NCBI GenBank assembly: GCA_937139605.1
Contig: CAKZQG010000002.1
Span: 1-64,000, forward strand
DNA: 64,000 nt
Direction: 5' to 3'
From: an uncultured bacterium
Lineage (GTDB): Bacteria > DRYD01
Below, piece after piece: positions 34,538 through 43,011 of this stretch. Every line of letters begins with the position of its first letter. The stretch's first letter is position 1. A program made the translations under genes and the position numbers. Under the pieces are notes generated by a model. That model had not been told where the DNA came from. It saw nothing but the letters and a program-made list of their open reading frames with translations, and made no database searches.

Positions 34538-36522
34538 TATACTATTATTTAAAAAATAAAAAAAATACTTTAAAATTAAATAGTATTTCAAAGTATATAA
34601 AGAATAGTTTAAATATTAACTATATTGATTTAAATAATTTAAGTAGTTTTATAAAGAAATCGAAAGTACCTGATGATAGATTCTTTATTTTCCTTATTGA
34701 TTCCTTAGATGATGATTTTTTTAACTATTTAAAAAAACTGAAAAATTCTGTTATTGGGATATTTTTTATTATTTCAAAAGAATCTTCCTTAGATGTTATT
34801 CAAAATTTATATACTAAAATTTATACTTCCCCTGAAATATCTAAAACTAATTTAATTGTAGATATCATAAATTTTGATAATTTAAATAAAAATGAATTTT
34901 ATTTTAAATTAAAAATAACATTAGTTAATTTAATTAATTTATTTTTTACTATTCAATTAGATACACTTAAGAATCAGGAACTTTATGTAATAATAAGAAA
35001 TTTTATAAAAAATTTAAGTAATTGTGATGTAATAAGTAGAGTATTTATTTATTCCGTTAATCCTTTTACTAAGGTTTCTAATTTGTATTTTAATGACGAT
35101 TTGGAATTATCTAAACCAGAAAAACAAAGGATAATTAATGTTTTTAAAAATTATTATATTTCATTAAAAAACGAAGGAAGTAATTTTTTAATTGATAAAA
35201 AAGAAAATAGAATTGTATTTTTATCAAAAGTATATAAAAAAAATATAGAATCTATATTAATATTAATGTTAGAATTAAATAAAGGTAATAAGCTTTTACC
35301 TATTTTTGTTGAAGCTATTGAAACTAATAATAATATAAGAAATATTATTGATTTTATAAACGAGAGATTATTGTTTGAGTATGATTTAGAACGTTATTCT
35401 AATGAAATAAAAACTATATATAATGTTAGCTTATCTTTCACTAGCTTACATACTGAAGACGAATTAATAAAATTGATAGTAAGGAAAGCCAAAAGTATAT
35501 TTAAAGCTGATGTTAGTACTGTTATGCTTTTAGATAGTAATAATAATGAGTTATATATTTATTATTCAGAGGGTTTAAAACCAGAGGTAATAAAAAATAC
35601 CAGACAGAAATTAGGTCAAGGGATTGCAGGGATTGTTGCTTTAACTGGACAATCTTTGATTATTAATGATATAAATACTTATTATACTGAAATGGATTAT
35701 GAAAAAGAGTTTAGAAGCTCAATTGTTGTCCCTTTAAAAGTTAAAGATAATAAAGTTATTGGGGTTTTAAGTATATCTAAGTATAGTCAATATCCTTTTA
35801 GTGAATCAGATATGCTTACTTTATATAATTTAGCTACTATTGCAGCTGCTACTATAGAAAAAGCTAAATTATATTCAGAAGTTCAAAATTATGCTCAACA
35901 ATTAGAAGAAACTTATTTAAGTACTATTGAATCCTTAGCTAAAGCTTTTGAAGCTAAGGATAGATATAATAAAGGTCATATGGAACGGGTTTTGGAATAT
36001 GGTTTAGCTATTGCTTCTGAATTAGATCCTAATTTACTTAATGATGATGTACTTAAACTTGCTTTGTTGTTTCATGATATTGGAAAAATAGAGGTGCCTG
36101 ATTATATTTTAAATAAGCCTGCTAAACTAACTCCTGAGGAATATGAAATAATAAAGAGGCATCCAGCTGCAGGTGAAGAAATATTAAAACCTGTGAAATT
36201 CTTACAAGAAGTCGCTAAAGTTATTAGACAGCATCAGGAAAGATGGGATGGTAAAGGATATCCTGATGGATTAAAGGGAGAAGAAATACATTTATATGCA
36301 AGGATAGTATCTGTAGCGGACGCTTTCGATGCTATGACTAGTGATAGAAGTTATAGAAAAGCTATGAACGTTGAAGATGCTGTTCAAGAGATTTTAAGAA
36401 ATAGTGGTACGCAGTTTGATCCTAAAGTAGTTGAAGCTTTTTATAAAGCTTATCAAAATGGATTAATTAAAGTAGAAAATTCTTCAAATGATACAGAAAA
36501 TCAAACAACTAGTTTAGGATAA
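34534..36522 (+). CDS. GAF/HD-GYP domain protein, putative cyclic-di-GMP phosphodiesterase
   Basis: 662 residues. Residues 1-110 may be a worn receiver domain. Residues about 295-450 form a GAF domain (FKADVSTVMLLD...GQGIAGIVALTGQSLIIND). Residues 465-645 are an intact HD-GYP: HMERVLEYGLA, FHDIGKIEVPD, KRHPAAGEEIL, RQHQERWDGKGYPDGLKG and VADAFDAMTSDRSYR. HD-GYP enzymes hydrolyse cyclic di-GMP to pGpG or GMP. The ATG overlaps the ftsE stop (ATGA), indicating translational coupling. The ligand of the GAF domain is unknown. Confidence 0.9.
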   Translation: MIYYYLKNKKNTLKLNSISKYIKNSLNINYIDLNNLSSFIKKSKVPDDRFFIFLIDSLDDDFFNYLKKLKNSVIGIFFIISKESSLDVIQNLYTKIYTSPEISKTNLIVDIINFDNLNKNEFYFKLKITLVNLINLFFTIQLDTLKNQELYVIIRNFIKNLSNCDVISRVFIYSVNPFTKVSNLYFNDDLELSKPEKQRIINVFKNYYISLKNEGSNFLIDKKENRIVFLSKVYKKNIESILILMLELNKGNKLLPIFVEAIETNNNIRNIIDFINERLLFEYDLERYSNEIKTIYNVSLSFTSLHTEDELIKLIVRKAKSIFKADVSTVMLLDSNNNELYIYYSEGLKPEVIKNTRQKLGQGIAGIVALTGQSLIINDINTYYTEMDYEKEFRSSIVVPLKVKDNKVIGVLSISKYSQYPFSESDMLTLYNLATIAAATIEKAKLYSEVQNYAQQLEETYLSTIESLAKAFEAKDRYNKGHMERVLEYGLAIASELDPNLLNDDVLKLALLFHDIGKIEVPDYILNKPAKLTPEEYEIIKRHPAAGEEILKPVKFLQEVAKVIRQHQERWDGKGYPDGLKGEEIHLYARIVSVADAFDAMTSDRSYRKAMNVEDAVQEILRNSGTQFDPKVVEAFYKAYQNGLIKVENSSNDTENQTTSLG

Positions 36523-37066
36523 AGGAGATAGTATAAAGTTTATAGTAAAATAAGGGACTAAATTTTTTTTAGAAATGAGATAAATCTTGTTGATATTACG
36601 TTCTTGAAGCCTGCTGTAAGGTAAAACCCTAATAATAGCAAAGTACAAAAAAACGGATAGTTAAAAGTAGCCATAACTATGACAGTAAAGCTATTCAAAT
36701 TGTAATAGTAAGGTGTTAGGAGAATCTATGGAGGTAAAATTATATAAACAACAATCCTCTAAATAGGCTACTGATTTTAGTAAAACCAACCAAGAAGTAT
36801 ATATATTTATGTAAGATGAATTAAACTTTATAAAATATCGGTTTCTGTACATAATATTTATACAATAAGGATGCTAACTTAACAAGTATTAGGAGTAAAA
36901 CACTTTGGAATTAAACTAAAGTAGTGATTATCTAATGTTGAAGATATCAATTATATAAGAGGGGAATAATATGCTTAATAATAAAAAAAATTTTGCTAGG
37001 AGTTTAAATATAAAAATAGAACTCTAATAATAATGTAATTAAGAATTTAATATATAGGAATTAGTT
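36523..37066. other. 540-base block without a substantial gene; possible structured RNA or rRNA-like remnant
   Basis: No reading frame of useful size. The block is less T-rich than the neighbouring intergenic DNA. A stretch around 36650-36700 (AAACGG, then GCCATAACTATGAC followed by AAGCTATTCAAAT) resembles the conserved segment of large-subunit rRNA domain IV (AAACGG...GCCGTAACTATAAC...AAGGTAGCGAAAT). The rest does not look like rRNA to me. A tiny frame with AGAGGGG upstream (36971-37027, 18 residues, MLNNKKNFARSLNIKIEL) may be a leader peptide or chance. Confidence 0.4.
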
Positions 37067-38008
37067 ATGGAAATAACTTTTGCATTTCCACAAATTTTTT
37101 TATTAGGATTCCTTTTGATTCCTGCTGTTCTTATTTTTTTAATTGTGTATTATTACAATAGAAAGAGGAGTATTTTATTATTTAGTGAGTATAAGACTTT
37201 AGATAAAATAACAGTAAGTAAAGTATCTTTTAGGAGGTTTTTGATTATATTTTTAGATTTATTAGCTATGTTTATTTTATTTTTAGCATTAGGAAGGCCA
37301 CAGGCTCCTGTAACTTTACCGGCAAGTGGTTATGCAGTTGGGATTATTATAGATATTTCAGGTAGTATGATGGCTACTGATTTCTGGCCTAGTAGGATCT
37401 CTGTTGCTAAAGATGCTGCTAAAATTTTAATTAATAATTTAAAAGGTAATTTTGAAGCTTGTTTAGTTACTTTTAATAATAATGTTTTTGTTAATCAAGC
37501 TTTAACTAGTTCCAAAGAGGATTTATTATTAGCTTTATCTTTAGTTAATGCTAATTATGGGGGAACTGCTATTGGAGATGCTATTACTACTACTTTAGCT
37601 ATTCTAGAGAACTCTTCTATGCCTCATAAAGTTATAGTTTTATTAACTGATGGAGAGAATAATGCAGGTACTGATCCTATTATTGCTGCTAAAAAAGCAA
37701 AAGATAAAAAAATTCCAATATATGCTATTGGTTTAGGGACTTCTACGGGGGCTTATATTCCGGGGATCCCTTATCCTGTTAGGATAGATGAAGCTACTTT
37801 AAAAGAAATTGCTAAATTAACTGGTGGGGAGTATTATTATGGTAATAATGTAGAAAATTTAAAAAAAGCTTATAAAATTGTATCAGAAAAAGTTGGGAAA
37901 ATAAAAAAGAATCAAGATATTTCTTCTGTTTTTGCTGGAGTTGCTTTATTTATTTTATTTATTAAATTAATTTTAAATTCATTATTTATTAGGTCATTAG
38001 AAGTTTAG
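37067..38008 (+). CDS. batA: BatA-like von Willebrand factor A membrane protein
   Basis: 313 residues. Two membrane helices lie at residues 7-28 and 55-75 and one at the C-terminus (285-305). The VWA domain between has an intact MIDAS: DISGSM, the threonine in GGTAIGDAI and the aspartate of LLTDGENN. The order of helices and VWA is that of BatA/BatB (aerotolerance) proteins. Usual neighbours (MoxR ATPase, DUF58, BatB-E) are missing here. No strong ribosome-binding site is seen. Confidence 0.85.
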   Translation: MEITFAFPQIFLLGFLLIPAVLIFLIVYYYNRKRSILLFSEYKTLDKITVSKVSFRRFLIIFLDLLAMFILFLALGRPQAPVTLPASGYAVGIIIDISGSMMATDFWPSRISVAKDAAKILINNLKGNFEACLVTFNNNVFVNQALTSSKEDLLLALSLVNANYGGTAIGDAITTTLAILENSSMPHKVIVLLTDGENNAGTDPIIAAKKAKDKKIPIYAIGLGTSTGAYIPGIPYPVRIDEATLKEIAKLTGGEYYYGNNVENLKKAYKIVSEKVGKIKKNQDISSVFAGVALFILFIKLILNSLFIRSLEV

Positions 38009-38059
38009 TTTTAATTTTTAGTTTTTTTATTTTTTATATATAAGGAGGTGTAAATAATT

Positions 38060-38899
38060 TTGGAACCCTTAATAATAACAGTAGCTTTAACTGGTGCAGA
38101 AGTAAAACTTAGTGATACTCCTTATTTACCTATTACTCCTGAACAGATTGCTAAGGATGCTATAGAGTGTTATCATGCGGGTGCAAGAATTGCTCATATT
38201 CATGTAAGAGATTCAAACGGCGATCCTTCTGCTGATATTAATTTATTTAAAAAAGTTAAAGAATTGATAAATAAGGAAGTACCTATGTTAGTGCAATTTA
38301 CTACGGGAGGAGCTATTGGGATGTCTGAAGATGAAAGAGCTAATGTATTACAATTACTACCTGATATGGCTACTTTGAATATGGGATCTATTAATTTCGG
38401 AAATGATGTTTTTATAAATTCGCCTTCTTTTATTGAAAAATTAGCTTTAAAGATGAAAGAATTAAATATAAAACCAGAGGTTGAAATATATGATTTTGGG
38501 ATGTTAGAAACTTTAGTTTATTACGTAAAGAAGGGGTATATAGATGAGCCTGTTTGGGTTGATTTTGTATTGGGTATAAGAGGAGGAGCTCCTGCTGAAG
38601 CTAATATATTAATTAATATGGTTAATTATTTAAAAATGAAGAATATAAAATTTTATTGGTCAGTTGCTTCTGTAGGAAAAAATCAATTACCTATGAATAT
38701 TATGGCTATAATTCTTGGGGGTAATGTTAGAACTGGTTTAGAAGATAATATTTATTATCATAAAGGAATCCTAGCTACTAATCTTATGCTTACTCAAAGG
38801 ATAGTGAGAATAGCTAATGAAATAAATAGACCTATTGCTGATATTGATTTTGTTATTAATACTTTAAATATAAAATCTCGCTTAAATTATAAAGCTTAA
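38060..38899 (+). CDS. BKACE family protein (beta-keto acid cleavage enzyme, DUF849)
   Basis: 279 residues. VALTGAEVKLSDTPYLPITP, HIHVRDSNGDPSADI, GGAIGMSEDER and VEIYDFGML are family motifs; the two histidines of H-I-H bind the zinc. 3-Keto-5-aminohexanoate cleavage enzyme (lysine fermentation) is the founding activity, but BKACE enzymes cleave many beta-keto acids with acetyl-CoA, so the substrate is open. The start is TTG at 38060, 9 bases after AAGGAGGTG; no ATG serves. No other lysine-fermentation gene is near. Confidence 0.88.
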   Translation: MEPLIITVALTGAEVKLSDTPYLPITPEQIAKDAIECYHAGARIAHIHVRDSNGDPSADINLFKKVKELINKEVPMLVQFTTGGAIGMSEDERANVLQLLPDMATLNMGSINFGNDVFINSPSFIEKLALKMKELNIKPEVEIYDFGMLETLVYYVKKGYIDEPVWVDFVLGIRGGAPAEANILINMVNYLKMKNIKFYWSVASVGKNQLPMNIMAIILGGNVRTGLEDNIYYHKGILATNLMLTQRIVRIANEINRPIADIDFVINTLNIKSRLNYKA

Positions 38900-38943
38900 T
38901 TTTATTAAGAAATTTATATTTTTTTTAAGAAGGGGGTTAAATT

Positions 38944-39492
38944 ATGAATAATGAAACTAAAGAAATAAAACAAAAGATTATAGAAAGATTAAAGAAGTTA
39001 TCTCAAGAAGAGCAGGATAAACGTGAAAAAATTCAGGAAACTAAATTAGAAGGTGGAGATAGTATTGATAATCAAGATTATCAATTTAATTTAGAATCTT
39101 TATTAAGGATTCAACAACAAAAAGCTGAATTAAAAGAAAGATTAGAACAATTAGAACAGTTAGAACAAATTCAACAAACCCAAGTAACTACTAAATCTAA
39201 ATCCAAAAAATCTGAAGAATATTTTTCTTTATTAGGTAAAAAATTTAAACTTGAAGTTAATCATAATAATAAAACTGAGATAATACAAATTGAGATAGTA
39301 TCTTTGTATGAGGAAATAGAAATAAATAACGAAGATAATATATATAGAATTACAACTGAATCTCCTTTAGCTAAAGCTATTAAAAAATATCTTAATGAAG
39401 TTAAAGATATTTCTAAACTTAAGAATATAGAATTTACTCTTAATATTAATGAAAAATTTATTAAATATAAAATTTTAGAGAGCTTAAATTAA
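38944..39492 (+). CDS. greA: GreA/GreB-like transcription elongation factor
   Basis: 182 residues, slightly longer than the usual 158. The N-terminal coiled coil has GGDSIDNQDYQFN where GreA has GDLSENAEYEAA, so acidic residues are kept at the tip, followed by a long Gln/Glu/Leu-rich helix. The C-terminal domain begins LGKKFKLEV and has RITTESPLAKAI, matching the I-S-x-x-S-P-L-G-x-A-L segment of GreA. A Lys-rich insert near residue 83 joins the two. It would stimulate RNA cleavage in backtracked polymerase. The match is by motif; the divergence leaves some doubt about activity. Confidence 0.68.
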   Translation: MNNETKEIKQKIIERLKKLSQEEQDKREKIQETKLEGGDSIDNQDYQFNLESLLRIQQQKAELKERLEQLEQLEQIQQTQVTTKSKSKKSEEYFSLLGKKFKLEVNHNNKTEIIQIEIVSLYEEIEINNEDNIYRITTESPLAKAIKKYLNEVKDISKLKNIEFTLNINEKFIKYKILESLN

Positions 39493-39526
39493 TTAAATTT
39501 AAATTATATAAGAAGGGGTTGAGAAT

Positions 39527-39736
39527 ATGAGAACTATTGAAAAATTAGAAGAAATAGCTCACGAGGTTATGGAGATGCTTAGTGGTTATAAGTTAGATGA
39601 TGAAGAAGCATTCTATATCATAGGATATATTGAAAGAAGTTTGTATATTCAATTATTGGAAAAAACTTTAGAAGAATATGGACTTATTGAAACTGAAGAA
39701 GATTTAGAAGAAGATAATGATGAAAACACTAAATAA
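39527..39736 (+). CDS. Small acidic protein, unknown function
   Basis: 69 residues, helical, strongly acidic at the C-terminus (TEEDLEEDNDENTK). A clear GGGG site precedes the ATG and the gene follows the GreA-like gene by 34 bases, so it is probably translated. No domain is recognised. Confidence 0.6.
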   Translation: MRTIEKLEEIAHEVMEMLSGYKLDDEEAFYIIGYIERSLYIQLLEKTLEEYGLIETEEDLEEDNDENTK

Positions 39737-39802
39737 ATAAAAGAATTATATAATTATTTTTTATAAATTCTTAATAAATTTTTAATATATGAGGTGTTTT
39801 TT

Positions 39803-41068
39803 ATGAATAATTCTTTATATAATTTTTTATATAGAAATTTTTCTAATTTTAAAATTCGAATTATTTTTTTTGTTATTTTTTTTACTTTGATTTTTTATTT
39901 TCTGCTTTCTTTTAAGTATTATATTATTAATGTCTTTGATGAAAAACAATTAGTTTATCAAAAAATTATCTTTAGTAATAATACTTACAACATCCTTAAA
40001 AATATTTTTGAAAATTATAATACTAATAATTATAATAATTCTATTGATATTCATAAAAAAGTTATTGTTATTAATCTTTTCAAAAAATCTTATAAGGAGG
40101 TTGTTGTTGATAATAGATATAAATATGTAATTCCTGTTGATTTTAATTTAACTAAATCTAAATTAATTTCCTATATTAATGATATTATTTATAAAGATTT
40201 TAATAATAGTTCTAATCATAAGAAGATAAAATATAAAATCCATAAGTTTGATTTTATTAAAGATAAGTTTATTTATGTTTATTTATTAAATTCTACTGAT
40301 TTTTATTTTGGTAATAAAAAAATTACAATATATTATTATAAAGATGAAAAAAATTTAAAAAATAAAATAATTTCTAATTTAAAGACTTATATATCTAAGA
40401 ATTTATACAATTTAGTTAATCTTAAAAATATTGAACTTGAAAATATTAAGAGTGTAGATATATTAGATAAACAAAATGAATATGAATTAGTATTATTTAA
40501 TAATGAAGATATGAATAAATATTATCAATTGAATATAAAGCTTGAGGTAAGTTATAAGAAAAGTTTAGGATATAATACTATTTATAGATATACTAATGAT
40601 TTACCATTGGGTTTTGAAAAAGTTTTGATTCCTGGGAAAAATGGAGTTTGTATTGTTAAGGAAATTAGGAGTTATATTTCTTATGATGATTATGATATTC
40701 TTTCTTTTAATGAAATTATTATTAAGAAACCTGTTGATAGGGTTATTTTGATAGGTACTAAAGAATTAAAATTAGATGAAAATCAGGTAGTTTCAGTTTT
40801 AGAGATGGAAGCAACTGGTTATACTGCTGGTGTTGGTAATGTCGGTTATTATACTGCTACAGGACATAGAGTAAAAAGAGGAATTGTTGCGGTAGATCCT
40901 AATGTTATAAAATTAGGTACTAAATTATATATAGAAGGTTATGGATATGCAGTTGCTTTAGATAAAGGATCTGCTATTAAAGGAAATATTATTGATCTGT
41001 ATTTTGAATCTTATGAGGAAGCTATTAGTTGGGGTAGACGAAAAGTTAAAGTTTTTATTCTTAAATAA
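39803..41068 (+). CDS. G5 and 3D domain cell-wall protein (YabE/YuiC-like)
   Basis: 421 residues from the ATG at 39803, which follows GAGGTG; a GTG at 39794 overlaps that site. One N-terminal membrane helix (about residues 20-42) anchors the protein. Residues about 265-320 form a G5-like domain (PGKNGVCIVKEIRSYISYDD). The last 90 residues are a 3D domain: EATGYTAGVG, GIVAVDPNVIKLGTKLYIEG and ALDKGSAIKGNIIDLYF, carrying the aspartates of MltA-like lytic transglycosylases. It probably cleaves peptidoglycan in the envelope. The middle, 50-260, is Lys/Asn/Tyr-rich and unassigned. Confidence 0.85.
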   Translation: MNNSLYNFLYRNFSNFKIRIIFFVIFFTLIFYFLLSFKYYIINVFDEKQLVYQKIIFSNNTYNILKNIFENYNTNNYNNSIDIHKKVIVINLFKKSYKEVVVDNRYKYVIPVDFNLTKSKLISYINDIIYKDFNNSSNHKKIKYKIHKFDFIKDKFIYVYLLNSTDFYFGNKKITIYYYKDEKNLKNKIISNLKTYISKNLYNLVNLKNIELENIKSVDILDKQNEYELVLFNNEDMNKYYQLNIKLEVSYKKSLGYNTIYRYTNDLPLGFEKVLIPGKNGVCIVKEIRSYISYDDYDILSFNEIIIKKPVDRVILIGTKELKLDENQVVSVLEMEATGYTAGVGNVGYYTATGHRVKRGIVAVDPNVIKLGTKLYIEGYGYAVALDKGSAIKGNIIDLYFESYEEAISWGRRKVKVFILK

Positions 41069-41095
41069 TAATTTACTAAGGAAGGAGTGTAAGTA

Positions 41096-41560
41096 ATGAG
41101 TGAGCAAAATAATAAAGAAAGAACTTTAATTATTCTTAAACCTGATGCTATTCAAAGAAAATTAGTTGGTAAAATTATAACTCGTTTAGAGGATAAAGGG
41201 TTTAAGATAGTTGGTTTAAAAATGATACATATGACTCAAGAGTTAGCTAAAAAACATTATGAAGCTCATATAAATAAACCTTTTTTTGATTCTTTATTAA
41301 ATTTCATTTCTTCTACTCCTGTTATTGTTATGGTATTAGAGGGGGTAGATGTAGTTAATCAGATTAGGAAATTAGTTGGTGCTACTGATTGTAAAAAAGC
41401 TGATGTGGGTACTATTAGATTCGATTTCGGTTTATCTATTCAAAATAATTTAATTCATGCTAGTGAAACCGTTAACGATGCTAACAGAGAAATATCCATT
41501 TTCTTTAATCAAAATGAATTATTTGACTATAAATTATTATTAGATGAAATTATTTCTTAA
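41096..41560 (+). CDS. ndk: Nucleoside diphosphate kinase
   Basis: 154 residues. ERTLIILKPDAIQRKLVGKI, the PVIVMVLEG strand and the phospho-histidine in NLIHASETV (commonly N-x-x-H-G-S-D) are present. It equilibrates nucleoside tri- and diphosphates. AAGGAGTG precedes the ATG. It follows the 3D-domain gene by 27 bases. The C-terminus is a few residues longer than the common 140-150. Confidence 0.95.
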   Translation: MSEQNNKERTLIILKPDAIQRKLVGKIITRLEDKGFKIVGLKMIHMTQELAKKHYEAHINKPFFDSLLNFISSTPVIVMVLEGVDVVNQIRKLVGATDCKKADVGTIRFDFGLSIQNNLIHASETVNDANREISIFFNQNELFDYKLLLDEIIS

Positions 41561-41649
41561 TTAATTTTAAATTATTTTTTTATTTTATTATTTTAGAAAT
41601 ATTTTTTGGTAAATATATTTTATAGTTTTTTTATAAAGTTTTTTCTTTT

Positions 41650-42981
41650 ATGAAGGTATTGATAATAACTTATTTTTTCCCCCCATTAAATTCTGTTGCT
41701 TCTTTAAGGTTATATTCTTTTGCGAAATATTTAACTGAGTTTGGTTTAGATGTTACTGTTTTTACTACTCCTAAAAAAAATATACTTAATGATAATGATT
41801 TTTTTATTAATAATGGGTATAAAGTAATTGAATTACCTATTCCTAAGCCTTTTAAGATTATTTCAATTAATAAGTTAGTTAATAGATTTTCGAAGGTAAC
41901 GGGTGTTTATTATAAGAATCGGTTTCCTGATGATAGTGATAGGTGGTTAAAACCTGCTGTTAATTATTTAAAAGATTTCACTTTTGATGTGGTTATAAGT
42001 AGTTATGGGCCTTATGTTTGTCATAATATTGCTTTAAATTTAAAGAAATATTGTAGGATAAAATTTTGGGTAGCTGATTTTAGGGATTTATTTACTGATA
42101 GCCCCATTTATACTGGCATACCTTTTTTTTATTTTATCGAAAAGAAAATGGAACAAGCTTTTTTAAATAATGCTGATCTTATTACTGTTGTTTCCCAGTC
42201 CATGAGAAATTTACTATCTTTAAAAACTAATAAAAATATTGAAGTTATATATAACGGTTTTTTTGAAGAAAATTATGATTTTGTTTTTAACTCAAATAAC
42301 TTAATTAGTTTTAATTCTTTAAAAAATCCTGATTCTAATAATTTATTAAAAATTTTATATAATAAAGATATACTAAAAATAGTTTATACAGGAACTATTT
42401 ATAAATCTCAGAAAATTGATAATTTATTAGTTGCTATTAGTGATTTAAAAAAGCAAGGGGTTTTAAATTTTGATAATTTTAGGTTTATTTTAGCAGGGAG
42501 TTATGATATAATTTATGATATTAAGAAATATAATTTAGAAGATATTTATATTTACTTGGGTTTATTAGATTTTAAGGATAGTTTAAGATTACAGTATTTA
42601 GCAGATATTTTATTAATGCCTTTAGAAGAAGTTAATATAAAAAAAGCAGATAATATTGAAAAGTATAAGGGGATTTTGACAGGAAAACTTTTTGAATACT
42701 TAGGGTTAAATTTATATAAATTAACTCCTATATGGGTTATCAATAAAACTATAGATGATGAAAAATTAGAAATATTAATAAATTCTGGGGTTTCTACTAT
42801 TTTCTTTGATGATATTAATAAAATAAAGAACTATTTAATTAAATTTTTGAAAGATAAAGAAGGTGCTTTAAAAGAGTATAGAGTAAATAATAAATTTATT
42901 AGTCAATTTAGTAGGAAAAAACAAGCTGAAAAGTTATATCGTGTAATTACTAATTTTTTTAATTTTAATATTGTTAAATGA
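41650..42981 (+). CDS. Glycosyltransferase family 4-like protein
   Basis: 443 residues. The N-terminal Rossmann half begins VLIITYFFPPLNSVASLRLY, the usual opening of GT4 enzymes with a P-P-x-x-x-x-G/S loop, and KIVYTGTIYKSQKID starts the C-terminal half. VSQSMRNLL and IEVIYNGFFEENY are typical of the inter-domain region. The donor and acceptor are unknown. It lies 30 bases before the trehalose synthase gene; a role in an envelope or exopolysaccharide glycan is an inference. Confidence 0.85.
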   Translation: MKVLIITYFFPPLNSVASLRLYSFAKYLTEFGLDVTVFTTPKKNILNDNDFFINNGYKVIELPIPKPFKIISINKLVNRFSKVTGVYYKNRFPDDSDRWLKPAVNYLKDFTFDVVISSYGPYVCHNIALNLKKYCRIKFWVADFRDLFTDSPIYTGIPFFYFIEKKMEQAFLNNADLITVVSQSMRNLLSLKTNKNIEVIYNGFFEENYDFVFNSNNLISFNSLKNPDSNNLLKILYNKDILKIVYTGTIYKSQKIDNLLVAISDLKKQGVLNFDNFRFILAGSYDIIYDIKKYNLEDIYIYLGLLDFKDSLRLQYLADILLMPLEEVNIKKADNIEKYKGILTGKLFEYLGLNLYKLTPIWVINKTIDDEKLEILINSGVSTIFFDDINKIKNYLIKFLKDKEGALKEYRVNNKFISQFSRKKQAEKLYRVITNFFNFNIVK

Positions 42982-43011
42982 ATTAGTTTTGTTTATATGG
43001 AGGTAATTGAT

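Noticed and set aside
36523..37066. Complete 23S rRNA or tmRNA gene
   Set aside because: Only a short stretch resembles rRNA; no tRNA-like ends or tmRNA tag frame are present, and the block is far too short for 23S.
42552..42743. Minus-strand frame inside the glycosyltransferase gene
   Set aside because: Antisense shadow with no start signal and no protein-like composition of its own.
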